DNA of 64,000 bases from assembly GCA_000310025.1 (NCBI GenBank), contig FN649742.1, positions 841,383-905,382 of the forward strand, read 5' to 3'. Positions 23,391 through 34,233 of this stretch are shown here, piece after piece. The stretch comes from Ectocarpus siliculosus. Taxonomy: Eukaryota > Sar > Phaeophyceae > Ectocarpales > Ectocarpaceae. The first letter of the stretch is position 1; each line of letters begins with the position of its first letter. The notes beneath the pieces were generated by a model. It was not told the DNA's origin. It saw only the letters and a program-made list of their open reading frames with translations, and did not search any database. The position numbers were made by a program, and so were the translations under genes.

Positions 23391-24835
23391 TCACTTGCAC
23401 GCGATGAGCAGGGGCTTCATGGTGTCTTTCGCCTCTCTGGATTTGAAGTCAAACTTGATCCCCGCGGTGTTGCAGCCGGCATCCAACAAAGCCCTAGCGA
23501 CATCAGGGTAGTTGCTGGGGGGAGAACGAGCAAGATGGCACCGAAAAGAAGACCAAACATCACTCACGTTAGCATACATGCACGTCAGAGGGAAAAGGGG
23601 GAGCACTTCGAGAAAGTATCTGGCCGGCACCCAAGCATTCTGGAATTTGTTTTTATGTTCGGTAGACCGCGACGACGACGAGGAGGTGGGACAAACAACG
23701 CTTTCATGAGGAGCGCGACAAGCAACAAGTGAAAGGCACCAATGGGCCGATCGAAGCTGGTGGTGGCTCGCCCGGATCCATGCCAATATTCCCGGGCGGA
23801 TCCCGGAGCATCGTTGTCACAATGATCTCACTAGTTCAAGTTTAGTTCCCGACTCACTTGAAGACGGCATACTGCAGCGGAGTCCACCGCGATAGGTCGA
23901 GGGCATCCAAGTCCGCGTCGTTGCGAATCAGATCCTGATGTGTCGGAAAGTCATAGCGGGCAGGCGTAAGAGCGACACACCAGTGCTGTACCCATCCCAT
24001 GATGTACTTGCAGCGACGAAACCGGCTGGAGGGTTGTTTATGGCCACGAGGGTGTACAAGTCTGGATCACAGGCAAGCGATCAACGCTGCCTTACACTTT
24101 CACACGGCGGCGTTGGCGAGAGCGGGAATGTTCGGAGGGAGTGAGGCGCCCGCGTACGGGGGGAATCACTCCGAATTTATTTTCAAACAATGATTTCAAA
24201 TTTCAGTCCCTCTTACCAGTAAATGAACGTGTTCAAGACCCGCCGATGATTAAAAAAAAACTTGTGCTTCGTATGCAACATTCCCCAGCAGTAGAAATTG
24301 GTAAAAAAACAACAGGTTTTTGCGGGTGTGAACAACTCTTGTTCTGTGGCGCTGGCGCTGATCCCAGCGGCAGGAGTTGTATAACCGATACCCTTTCACC
24401 TTCGGCTTCGGGGTTAAGCACCGCGTCCGCTGTGGGCTCTATGTAGCTTGAGTATTGCCAACGCCGATACATTTCCTGATGGCTCGGTCTCCATGACCCA
24501 ACACATTTCCACCGAACACAGCAGTAGGAACAACCACGAGAGCTAACGTGGGCAGTTTAATTCTGACCCTAGCGCGCAAGGCTGAAACCTGAATGCAATA
24601 CTACAATAAATCGAATTCAACTCATGATAGACTATCATATCGGGCGGAGGTTGGACAGTGAGACAAAAATACAGAGCTACCGACGCTGCTGCTTCCACTG
24701 TATAGTACGTGCCTGGACGATGTCGACTCTCCCGGTCTTGCTGGCGACGTGCAACGCTGTCGTCCCTGACGTCGGCTCCGACTCGTTGATGTTCGCGCCT
24801 GTCATGAGCAACTGCGACACGTGCTCTTTGTCGCC
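23391..24835 (-). CDS. ankyrin-repeat protein, 3' part of gene (5' exons not found)
   Basis: Three exons: 24835-24713, 23934-23858, 23514-23391, with matching phases (0, 0, 2). Joined, they give consecutive ankyrin units: VSQLLMTGANINESE, TTALHVASKTGRVDIVQ, DLIRNDADLDALDLS, WTPLQYAVF, NNYPDVARALLDAGCN. The 33-residue spacing is preserved exactly across both junctions. Ankyrin repeats are protein-protein interaction scaffolds; no catalytic domain is visible. The first listed intron must use a GC donor (CAG/GCACGT): the nearest GT, four bases on, would break the frame. The last exon reads to TGA at 23391-23393 after IACK, but the same spot reads AA/GTGAGA and could be a donor to further exons. 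An upstream exon is expected right of 24835 because the acceptor TCGACCCAAAG opens in mid-domain. I could not place it. Confidence 0.72.
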
Positions 24836-25225
24836 CTTTGGGTCGAGAACCCGGTTGGTTCGTTGTTTGCGTGCGTCGCCCCGATTTGGAGGACGACGGA
24901 TTTCAACAGCAAGACGACACAACGGGTGGTCACGTACATGTATAATATAACATTTGTTTTTGGTATTGCGCCGGGAATCAGATCCGGAACGGATGCTCGC
25001 ACTTGTGCTATTAATGTGTAGGATATAGAGCGTGAACTGAGATGAGACGGTGTAGGAACGCTGCTTCACGTGGGTGAGTCGTACACCATTTTTTTCTATT
25101 GGCTGCCCACGAGAAGCCACCTACGTCCCAGTACTATGAGAAATAATTTTTCGTTGCCAGCACTGCAACACGCCAAGCGACGTGGGTCCCACTAAAATCG
25201 CTCTTAGAGCACTTCCCTGGGTGTG
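24836..25225. other. no gene recognised
   Basis: Presumed intron or 5' flank of the ankyrin gene. The frame stays open to about 25120 but shows no domain similarity. Confidence 0.3.
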
Positions 25226-25322
25226 CTATTGAGCAGCACGATGGCCACCGCACTACAGCAGTATTGTAGCAACAGCCAGCGACACTGACTGTTTACTGTG
25301 GCCACATCGTGCTTCTCAATAG
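25226..25322. repeat. inverted repeat, about 24-bp arms
   Basis: Left arm 25226-25248 (CTATTGAGCAGCACGATGGC...) pairs with right arm 25298-25322 (...ATCGTGCTTCTCAATAG), with one mismatch and a short bulge and about 49 bp between. Could be a small MITE or a structured RNA. No element family recognised. Confidence 0.7.
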
Positions 25323-26136
25323 CTTTGATCTCTCCGGCTCTCACCCTCGTTCTGTCTCCCTAATCCTTCTCTTTTCCCTGGCACCTTTCCCACACCGTCA
25401 CACCAATGTAATTACCGATCGTGAACCTGTGTTCTCCCCCCGTAAGTTACTACAGTAGGAGGCGGGGGAATGTCGGCCGTCGTCAGCGAGATGCAGGGGT
25501 TACCGACAGTGCCATTCAGGCGAGACTGTCTATCGGACTGGTCCCCAACCTGGTCCCAACGGATCACACACAACACACCTCCACGAGGCAGAGATGCGGG
25601 TTGCAAGGGAGACAACTGCTCGGAAAGTACCAAACAAACAGGTTTGTTCGACAATACTGCTGGCCGTTTGTACGGTTTGCATAAGCTTTACCGGCCGTTA
25701 TATGCATATATATGTGGCTGTATATAACCGAGTTCATTGTCATTGCACCAGCAGTGGGGGGGGGGGAGGGGGGGGGGGCGTTCTCCCTTTCCCGGTCGAG
25801 CTAATATTCCTCTAAATTAAATGGGTAAGCGTGTGGATCTCTCTTAGCGTTCAGGTTATCGATGATACCATCGTGGCAGTAAACATGTGCGCTATTCTTA
25901 TGTGTTGGTCAATGTTTTCTTCAGCGGTAGCGCAAAGCACACGCAGCGTCCGAATCTCCACCTACTTCAGCCAAGCTGCACAAGACGACGATTCGACCTC
26001 GGCTTGTTGACTCGATCGAAAATCGTCCAAGACTTTATGTCGCTCACATCTCTGCTGTTGAAAATCAGAGGCTTTGGGTCTGTTAGGACTGTGTAGTCAA
26101 AAACAGTTCCCTGGTGGTTTTGCTTGTGTGGTGTGT
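25323..26136. other. no gene recognised; contains poly-G tract
   Basis: A G-rich run at about 25757-25780. Short open frames on the plus strand lack splice or similarity support. Confidence 0.3.
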
Positions 26137-26227
26137 TCTTTTCAGCGAACGTAAAGAAGCCGAAACCAAACCAACTGACTAGTCTGGTTTGATTTCGGCT
26201 TCGATAAACGTCAGATCTGCTGAAAAG
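26137..26227. repeat. MITE-like hairpin, about 38-43-bp arms
   Basis: Near-perfect inverted repeat: TCTTTTCAGC ... AAGAAGCCGAAACCAAACCA on the left and TGGTTTGATTTCGGCTTC ... GCTGAAAAGA on the right, with about 10 bp between. The compact foldback with defined ends looks like a MITE, but I could not identify a clear target duplication. Confidence 0.6.
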
Positions 26228-27166
26228 AGGTCCTCACTAATACAAGATAAAAGGCTGATGACCCAACTCGGTGGTAGTCTACTTGTTTAAGTGACCTGTG
26301 CTACGGCGGTACAGTAGCAGCAGTGAGAAGCAAGGTAACAGAAGCGTGTGCCACACCTTGTTGACAGGTGTTCGGAGGTGCACTGTAGACGTGACTCTAC
26401 TTGTACCAAATGTGGAAGTTGGGTAAAAGAGAAACGAGAAAAGTATGTTGTGCAATCTTGTTGTATTGTTGAGCTGGGCAGGAAACAGAGTGAGCGCTGG
26501 ACTTTTCCTGAGAATGTTCCCGAGAACGTTCCTGAGAACCGTCTCGGAAAGTATGCCCGATCTAGGAAACGTTACGAACCGTTACGGGACCTACCGCATC
26601 CATCAATCAGTGGATCAGTGGATCGTTCTATACATAGACATACCTTTCCTGCAATACGGTTCTTAAAAGTTGAAATTACACCCTTAATGGCATATTATTC
26701 CGCATAATATTCCGCGTTTAGTGTGCCATGTCAACTATACTGAAACCGGTATTGTTTTGTGCTACCGAAATCGCTCATGATGTATGTGACATCGTATACT
26801 GCTGCGTTGTATTCAAGAGAATCTGCTGCATGATGGTATTCAGGGTTCGGGCCGACTCACTACTACCACCATGTGTAGTAGCGACTAACTCATGGTAGCT
26901 GTTGCACAAGCGCTATTTCTTGCATTATTTATCTAACCACCGCTTCGTTCGTGGCAGGAAATGAAAACTGCATACAATGTACTTGTATCAGGGGCAAGAA
27001 GAACCGTGCGCAACAACAGCCGACGCGGGCGTTCTAATGATCTCTCTCTCTCGTACCCGGCAGAAAATTCCCGCTCTTCGTTGGCACCCGACACGTGTGC
27101 GACACACTCACCCTTGGCGACTTTGGGGTCGAATTTTAATTTTGGATACTCGCGTGCATCGGTGGA
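26228..27166. other. no gene recognised
   Basis: Unique, comparatively AT-rich sequence. Small imperfect direct repeats (GAGAACGTTCC type) near 26510-26545. No exon supported. Confidence 0.3.
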
Positions 27167-27530
27167 CGGGTAATAGTACATGTCGTACAGAGCACTTTAC
27201 AGCAGTACCCGGTATGGATTTGCCGCTACTTCCAGTGTAGCTTAGGTTGATTGCCGGTGGTGACGTTCTAGGTTGAAGTGGGCACTTCGTGGGGCAGTCC
27301 ATGGGCTGCCCACGGGCTGCCCATGGGCAGCCCATGGGCAGCCCATGGACAGCCCATGGACAGCCCAGGGCAGTTTCACNNNNNNNNNNNNNNNNNNNNN
27401 NNNNNNNNNNNNNNNNNNNNNNNNNNNNNNNNNNNNNNNNNNNNNNNNNNNNNNNNNNNNNNNNNNNNNNNNNNNNNNNCGGGTAATAGTACATGTTGTA
27501 CAGAGCACTTTACAGCAGTACCCGGTATGG
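27167..27530. repeat. 51-bp direct repeats flanking a CCCATGGG palindrome array and an assembly gap
   Basis: Copy 1 at 27167-27217 and copy 2 at 27480-27530 differ at one base; each runs from CGGGTA to TACCCGGTATGG. Between them, 27290-27371 is a tandem run of the 12-mer GCCCATGGGCAG and variants, then 100 N (27380-27479). Copy 2 starts on the very first base after the gap. Protein-like frames here are repeat artefacts. Confidence 0.85.
27380..27479. other. assembly gap (100 N)
   Basis: 100 N inside the CCCATGGG repeat, consistent with a repeat-induced break. True size unknown. Confidence 0.95.
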
Positions 27531-27638
27531 CTCTGACCATCCGTCCAGCGTCACTTAAGCTGCATCCCCGTCACAACGGCCTCAATCCAACCGCGCACTC
27601 CCCGCGGCCCTCCATCCACTCTCCACGCACTGCCCATG

Positions 27639-27743
27639 AACCGCCCATATGGCACCCATGGGCAGCCCATGGGCAGCCCATGGGAAGTTCATGAAGTGCC
27701 CATGGGCGCCCATGGGCTACCCATGGGTGCCATATGGGCGGTT
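27639..27743. repeat. large palindrome built from CCCATGGG units
   Basis: Arms 27639-27673 and 27709-27743 are reverse complements over 35 bp with one mismatch (AACCGCCCATATGGCACCCA on the left). The spacer also contains CCCATGGGC. Same sequence family as the array at 27290-27371. Confidence 0.9.
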
Positions 27744-29797
27744 TAGCAAAACTGCCAATAGTGTGGGAGGTTGTACGCCGAGAGGCAAAGGCAGGATTGC
27801 TGCTGCTGTGAATGACATGTAGCAACACAGATGATTGCCGGTTTTCCTGAATCGAGCCTGAACTGAACAACTCACGCACATGGGCACGGGTTAGGTTGAG
27901 ATAAAAACAACATCATCCAGAGCAGGAGGTATGTACCACGCCAGGTTTACTACGGTTACGCATCGTACTTGAGAGCAGCGGAGAGATTGACGTACAACGA
28001 TGCCCGACAGCGAAACTGCTGTGCAAACAATTATACCAGGGCACTTTGTGTCGTAGTTGGGCGCTTACCGTCTCGATCGCTTGATGCAACGGCGGCTTGG
28101 ACACCGCCCTTCTCGCTCCCCGACCCGCAGGCATTATTACTTTGCTTTATTTAGTCGGTGGACGTTCTTCTTCGATATCCACCGATGCTTGCTTGACCCA
28201 AGCTCTACTCTCGTCTGTTTCACCCAGCCAGCCTAGCAACTCCAGCCTGTTGTCGCAGGGCGGGCCATTGTGCCGCAGTTTTTTTTTTTGCACAATGATG
28301 TGTGTCTTCTTCAGACAATATCGTCATCAATCAATAAAAGGGATTTTTGGTAACGAAAAAGCGGCTGGAACTAAATGGGCAGTTTGCTTGCTGGTGCGAC
28401 AGGTTTGGCGATACTTCGAACTTCGAACACAGCAGCAGCTGTTCGCTCGCGAGGTTCCTGCGATATGATAAAAAAAACAAGATGATGATCGCGAGAGCGG
28501 CTCTTTTTCGGCTCCTCTCACAGAGATACTACTGTATATAATGCTCTCCTCTCACGTACAGCTAGTCTAGATGGGAGCTAAAACGAAGGTCATGATATAT
28601 TTCTGTTCTGTTCTATTGTATCGTTGGAGCGGTGTCTCTACTCTGCTGTATGTGTGAGATGTGAGATGTGAGACACTTGACTTTTTGGCGCAAAGAAAAT
28701 GGTTGACAACAATCTACAGAAATCGTTGGTTGAAGTTCATACATGCATGTGCTTGCTATTTTTGGCCGCGTGATGAGAGGTATGTAGAATAAATCAGGGT
28801 ATCGACCCAGATGCGCTACGCAGGAGATAGAGTGGTATGATGCAGACCTCTTCTGCACACCAGCCCCGGCGCTGTCAGTTTGTTTTTTAGAGACGCGCCG
28901 TTGCATCCCGGGCTATGGACAGCGCCTGTGAAAATGAGAAATGTTGGAGAGCTGTAGAGGGTCAACAGAAATTTCCGCAGAAAGTGGAGACCGTTCCACG
29001 GAAGCCGGAAAGCTCACCCAAGCGGATGGTGTGATGATTTGACAGATTCTTTTACTCCGCACAACAACAGCTCAGTCCAAGTAGAAGAGCAGGACCAGCA
29101 AACAGCCAGCGATTGCAAGAAGAGGACGCGAGTCGCTGCGACGACAGGAGATACGAGATACAGCCCCGCACGGTTCAAGCAGAAACAACCAGTGCTCTCG
29201 CAGGTTTCCCAAGGACAGCGGCAGCAGTGGGCGGGAGCCGCTTCGTTCTGAGGCAGTCTATCGTGCCCTCCCCACAAGGTACGGAGGCGCCCATGAGACG
29301 GCAGTAATGCGGCGTGTTGTGGTGCTAGCTACTGCAGATCAGCAGTGTGAATTATCGGAGGAATCCTGTTTTTGGTTGCCCCCTCGGGACCAAGATTGAC
29401 ACGCAGGCGAGTCAAGTTGCGCGCCTCACTGCTGTAGTCTATATGGCCTCGCGCTGTAGACTAAAATCTCTCCGGCTTCTGGTCGACATACATATATGTC
29501 CAGCAGTGTGCACCGCGGATCTCTGAAGGTACCACCACTGCTGTACACACCGCCGACGCAGCCAGCCCCGCGCAATAAGCAGCAGTGCGCGAAGCTATTA
29601 TTCCTCGCAACCTGCTCCTCCTGTAGTCTAATGCGCATGCACCCAATAATGCTGAAAATGAGGTTATGAAAGACAACTTCAACACAGCACTCAGTTTTGC
29701 TGCGCTGGGCGACTTTTCTCTACAAGAAGGACCTTGTGATTTTTTTTTTTGCACCCTTTTTCGGTCCCCAGATGATGTGTTGTCCGAAACACGCACA
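27744..29797. other. no gene recognised
   Basis: Open frames up to about 120 codons on both strands, none with splice sites plus similarity. The region ends at the target duplication of the outer LTR element. Confidence 0.3.
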
Positions 29798-29802
29798 AGA
29801 CG

Positions 29803-30100
29803 TGTTAGTGCACTGCCGCCCTCAGCGGTCTGTGGTGTTGAGACTGGGGACTATGTTATCCCAGGAACAGCTGATAAAAAAGGACGATGTATTATATATA
29901 TTCGTCACGCAAGCCCCTCAGGCAAGCTGGTATTCGACACGCAAGCCCCTCAGGCAAGTGCCGAGAGCACACCGCTGTGTGCTCCCGGGGGCCCCGCACT
30001 TGGACCACAACCGCATACATACCCTCACACCCATACTTCCCATACGCGTATCCCCCACAGAGGATGCACAGATCGGACTCATATCCAAGTACCACAAACA
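29803..30100 (-). repeat. 3' LTR of the outer element (298 bp)
   Basis: Intact copy of the LTR, matching 33839-33904 plus 39060-39291. It holds an internal 30-bp direct repeat (CACGCAAGCCCCTCAGGCAA) and a GAGCACAC/GTGTGCTC hairpin. Confidence 0.88.
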
Positions 30101-31299
30101 GCCCCCCTACTTGATACGATGTACGATCTTGCAAAACCAATGCAAAAACGCAATCAGCAAACATAGAAAAACACCCCTTGAGAAAACTTATTCAACAAAA
30201 CTGGCTACGCATCCAACACAAAGCGTCTCCATCAGTTTATTCACGAATCCAAAGCGTTCGTCTCTGGAAATAATCTCAAACCGTTGACACAAAAGAATCA
30301 TCCTCAGAAAAGTACCCAACAATTCTTTGTGCTACATCAGAAAGGCGTCGGAACGAAAACGGACATTTATTTCTGGAAAAAACAACTTCCAAAAGAGTTG
30401 ACACCAAATCCTCAAACAAAACAAAAACTCAACTTCTTGATCAATCAAAACGAGAATTCGAAAGCACAATGGCCCCAACCATTAATCGTCAAAACATGTC
30501 AAACCCTTCCTCCAATACCAAATCCTAGACAGCGCGCACCCGCTAATCGGTACCGTCGCTGTTGTCCAAGAAACGATAGAAAATGTAAGCAAGCATCCAC
30601 GCAAACAGCCCCCCTGCTGTCAGCTCCCAAAATTCACCCCGAGCTAATATCTCAATGTCAACAGTCCCCCCTGCTTTGCCGTTCACCTAAAACATCAAAC
30701 TCCGGAAAAATTCGTACCGTATGAAAACTTTATTTGCAACTGGAACTCCAAAAGCTACCCTGCTCCCTGAGCCACATGCCTTCACGCACGTCAAGCAACG
30801 CGCTATCATCCCATTTCTTGCGCGCGGCCAAAAACACACCGCAGAGAGCGACCGCTTAACTCAGGACCTAACATAAAAAAACAAACAAACCAAAAGTATC
30901 GAAACACCCCAAGCGCAAAGCGCGACTGAACGTACTCCCGCGAAAGAATAGGGAAATAATATGAAGCATTCAGCTGCAAGGTAAAACGCGACTGAAAACA
31001 TACGAAGAACCAAGAAAACAAAATAATACCCACGTGCTGCTTCCTGTTCCACAGGTTGTGGCAATGCTTATCTTGTCGCAGCGTACATTTATTATCATGA
31101 AACCAAGTACAGAAAAAAAAAAAATTACGCACACGCCGTGGCACACGTCTTTTCTGCATCAAAGTGCACAGTGCGCTCGCAAGGGAAAAACAGAACAAAA
31201 AAATTAACACGAAGCCAAATGGCGAAGCTAAAACGTCCATGCCTGCTCGCAAAAACCGAACAAAGTCGTAAACGTTTAACATGATTTCCCACTTGGCTG
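30101..31299. other. internal region of outer element, no coding call
   Basis: Short AC-rich frames on the plus strand and a hydrophobic minus-strand frame (30806-31282) without motifs. Probably the non-coding 3' part of the outer retroelement. Confidence 0.4.
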
Positions 31300-32134
31300 T
31301 AACAAAGGTGAGGTCGTCGCTGTCACCGTGTCCTCCCCGGTCCCGGTCGACTCGAGGGCGCCACCGCTGCTGCCGCCGCTGCCATCGCCGCCGTTACCGT
31401 TCCCCCGCCGCCACGACCGTCATGAGTTCCAGCGCCAACACGGCTGCCGGTAACGTCGCTGCTGCCGCCTCTACCACCGCCGCCGTTGTCGCCGCTGCCG
31501 TCTTCTGCTGCCGTCGGAGCTCTGGCCGAAGCCACCACTCCCGTCGCTGTTCCTGCTGCCGCCGGTGTCGCCGCCGGAGCTCTGGCCGAAGCCGCCACTC
31601 CCGTCGCGGCTGCCGCCGTTGCCGCCGTTGCCGCTGCCACTCCCGTTCCTGCCCCTATCGAAGGGGTACGCCACCCCTGGTACCGCCCCCCGTCTCCTCG
31701 CGCCACGCGAAGATGTCTTACCGGGGTCGAAGGGGTGCGTCGGGGCTCCACTCCAGGTTTCATCTAACCCTTCACCCCCGTTCCCATCACCGCCGCTTTC
31801 CTCGCTGCTGCCGCTGCTGCTGCTGCTGCGCTGCTGCTGCTCACTTCCTCCTCAGTCTTCTCGGGATCAAAAGGGTGCGTCGGGGCTCCACTCCAGGTTT
31901 CATGCAACCCCTCGTCGCCGGCCTTGCTGCCGTCTGGACACCCGACGCCAACGTGGCGACCGGGGACGCCGCTGCTGCTGTCGCCGCTGCCGTTACCCCC
32001 GTCACCGATGTCGACGTCGTCGCCGCTGCGGCCGTCTGGACACCCAACGCCAACGCGGCGACCGGGGACGCCGCTGCTGCTTCTGCCGCCGCCGTTCCCC
32101 CCGTCACCGATGTCGCTACCGCCGCCGCTGCGGC

Positions 32135-32167
<33 letters not shown>

Positions 32168-32184
32168 GGCCGCCGCTGCTCCGG
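31300..32184 (-). pseudogene. frame-disrupted repeat continuation of the outer element's ORF
   Basis: GC-rich codon-repeat DNA in which the minus strand repeatedly recovers fragments such as YPFDPG and THPFDPEK in different frames, separated by Gly/Ser/Ala homopolymer repeats. I read it as tandem repeats of the ORF's C-terminal part that have drifted out of frame. Contains (GCTGCT)n and (GCC)n tracts near 31805-31830 and 32130-32172. Confidence 0.5.
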
Positions 32185-33795
32185 TCATCCGTCTCTCCAC
32201 CATACTTCTCCTCTCCATCCACACGCACCTCCCAGCGTATAAAATCCTCCAGGGTCAAATGGGTACGACGCGCCCCTCTCGAAACCGCAGATGCTGTCGT
32301 CTCCGCTGCTGCTGCAGATCAGGCCGCCGCTGCCGGCGCACGCATCTTGACTGCCCGGTGCCATCGCGGCCACCGGGGACGTCGCTGCGGCTGCCGTCCC
32401 CACCGTCCCCGTTGCGGCTACCACCGCCTTGGCCGTCTCGACACCCGGCGCCATCGCGGGCACCGGGGACGCCGCTGACGCTGTCCCCACCGACGCTGTT
32501 GTCGCCACTGCCGCTGCGGCCGTCTCGATGTCCGGCGCCATCGCGGCCACCGGGGACGCCGCTACTGCTGCAGCCCCCGCCGCCGCTGTTGTCGCCGCTG
32601 TCGCTGCGGCCGATTCGATGACCGGCGCCAACGCGGCCACCGGGGACGTCGCTGCTGCCGCTGTCTCCTCTGCCGCCGTGGTCGCTGCCGCCGCTGCGAC
32701 CGTCTCGATGCCCGGCGTCAACGCGACCACCGGGGACGTCGCCGCTGCTGCTGTCCCCACCGCCGCCGTTGCTGTCACTGTTGATGAAGGCACAGGTGAC
32801 GCTGCTGGCTGCTGATTCGGCGACTGGTGGTGTGCGCTCATGACATACCGGCACGCTTGCTGCGTGGCGCCAAACGACCCGCGCGGAGAATATCCCTCGT
32901 TCTCACCGGTAAACGCGGTCACCGGGGACGTCGCCGCTGCTGCTGTCCCCACCACCGCCGTTGCTGTCACTGTTGATGAAGGCACAGGTGACGCTGCTGG
33001 CTGCTGATTCGGCGACTGGTGGTGTGCACTCATGACATACCGGCACGCTTGCTGCGTGGCGCCAAACGACCCGCGAGGAGAATATCCCTCGTTCTCGCCG
33101 GCAAACTCACCGCCACGCTGCTGCTGATGCAACGAAGAAAATGTGGCAAATCCTCCGTTCCGCTGCGGCTGTGGCGATCGCTGCTGCTGCGGCTGCTGAA
33201 GTCCACCACGATCGCTGCCGTACACCACGCCTGGCTGCTGCTGGTGGAACGCAGACCCTCTGCCAAACCCGCCGTGCCTCCACTGCTGCTGGGACGACTG
33301 CTGTACGGGAACACCTCCGCATGACTGCTGTTGACCATGCTGCTGTTGTACTCCGAGTCCACCGCCGGCTCCGTACTCCCGCTGCACCTCGTAGAGTTGA
33401 TGCTGTGGAAGAGACGCAGGAACGGGCGGGTGTTGCACTATCAACCCGATCCCCCAGCTAGCCAATAGCTCCAAATTCGAGACATCCAGACGTTCCACTT
33501 CGAGACCGAAGCTGTCCAAGAACTCCTGCTCCTCGCTGTTGAGCTGAAGAGACACCGAAACGGACGGATGCTGTACTGCCGGTCCGTTCCTCCCGCAATC
33601 CTGAAAAAAACTAGCCGTTCCCCCGGCTCCATCCCTATAGTATCCAGACGCATACCCGGCGCCATCCACCCTATCTCTAGTAGCGTCCCCCGCTGAACTC
33701 CTCTCCTCTGCCTCCTTAATTTTCCTCCGTAACTCCGCATTCTCGGCTTCCGCTTTCTTCATTCCTTCTTCCAACTCTCTCTCTCTTTCCGTCAT
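32185..33795 (-). CDS. Gln/Ala-rich gag-like protein of the outer LTR element, 536 aa
   Basis: Starts 43 bp inside the 5' LTR in the element's orientation, the usual gag position. N-terminus: charged coiled coil (MTERERELEEGMKKAEAENA). Then LNSEEQEFLDSFGLEVERLD, a poly-Gln/Gly stretch with HQQQ motifs, two nearly identical 64-aa repeats (about aa 225-350), and then a series of roughly 19-aa repeats of the type TSPVAAMAPGIETAAAA. No zinc knuckle, protease or RT. The gag assignment rests on position and composition, not on family similarity; it could be an element-specific accessory protein. Confidence 0.55.
   Translation of the reverse strand: MTERERELEEGMKKAEAENAELRRKIKEAEERSSAGDATRDRVDGAGYASGYYRDGAGGTASFFQDCGRNGPAVQHPSVSVSLQLNSEEQEFLDSFGLEVERLDVSNLELLASWGIGLIVQHPPVPASLPQHQLYEVQREYGAGGGLGVQQQHGQQQSCGGVPVQQSSQQQWRHGGFGRGSAFHQQQPGVVYGSDRGGLQQPQQQRSPQPQRNGGFATFSSLHQQQRGGEFAGENEGYSPRGSFGATQQACRYVMSAHHQSPNQQPAASPVPSSTVTATAVVGTAAAATSPVTAFTGENEGYSPRGSFGATQQACRYVMSAHHQSPNQQPAASPVPSSTVTATAAVGTAAAATSPVVALTPGIETVAAAAATTAAEETAAAATSPVAALAPVIESAAATAATTAAAGAAAVAASPVAAMAPDIETAAAAVATTASVGTASAASPVPAMAPGVETAKAVVAATGTVGTAAAATSPVAAMAPGSQDACAGSGGLICSSSGDDSICGFERGASYPFDPGGFYTLGGACGWRGEVWWRDG
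32727..33110. repeat. 192-bp in-frame tandem duplication in the gag-like ORF
   Basis: The marker CTGTTGATGAAGGCACAGGT occurs at 32778 and 32970, giving a 192-bp period (64 codons), so the frame is kept. Few differences between copies. Confidence 0.9.
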
Positions 33796-33838
33796 CGCTG
33801 TACCAACACCTGGCCTAGCTAGGCTCCACTCGATATCG

Positions 33839-33904
33839 TGTTAGTGCACTGCCGCCCTCAGCGGTCTGTGGTGTTGAGACTGGGGACTATGTTATCCCAG
33901 GAAC
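33839..33904 (-). repeat. split 5' LTR of the outer element, distal fragment
   Basis: First 66 bp (plus-strand order) of the right-hand LTR, identical to 29803-29868. The remaining 232 bp resume at 39060 beyond the nested insertion, giving exactly 298 bp in total. Confidence 0.9.
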
Positions 33905-34233
33905 TGTGGAGGTCAGGATATGGAGATTCAGGGAGCACAGATACACGTACATAAAGAGTAGGATCTGAGAGGATATGTGATAATAGATTACCGTTCTTCG
34001 AGGGTCTATGACTCTTACGATTCCCAACGGCTGCGAAGAGTTGATGAATCTTTAGGAGAATGGGAAAAGGGTCCACGAAGGCTCGCCCACTCTCCTCGCC
34101 ACCCTAGCTTGACTGAGTTCGCTCGGTCACGCTTGGCATTCCTCGCCATATTGCACCAAAGGAAATAGCCAACCTCCGGTGGCAGGACATAGCCACCACA
34201 CTCCCGGACTCTCTGCTCAGCCAGAGTAGAGGG

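Noticed and set aside
31281-32621. 446-codon plus-strand frame, Arg/Pro/Ala-rich
   Set aside because: All frames are open in this GC-repeat DNA; the minus strand carries the coherent ORF that starts next to the LTR.
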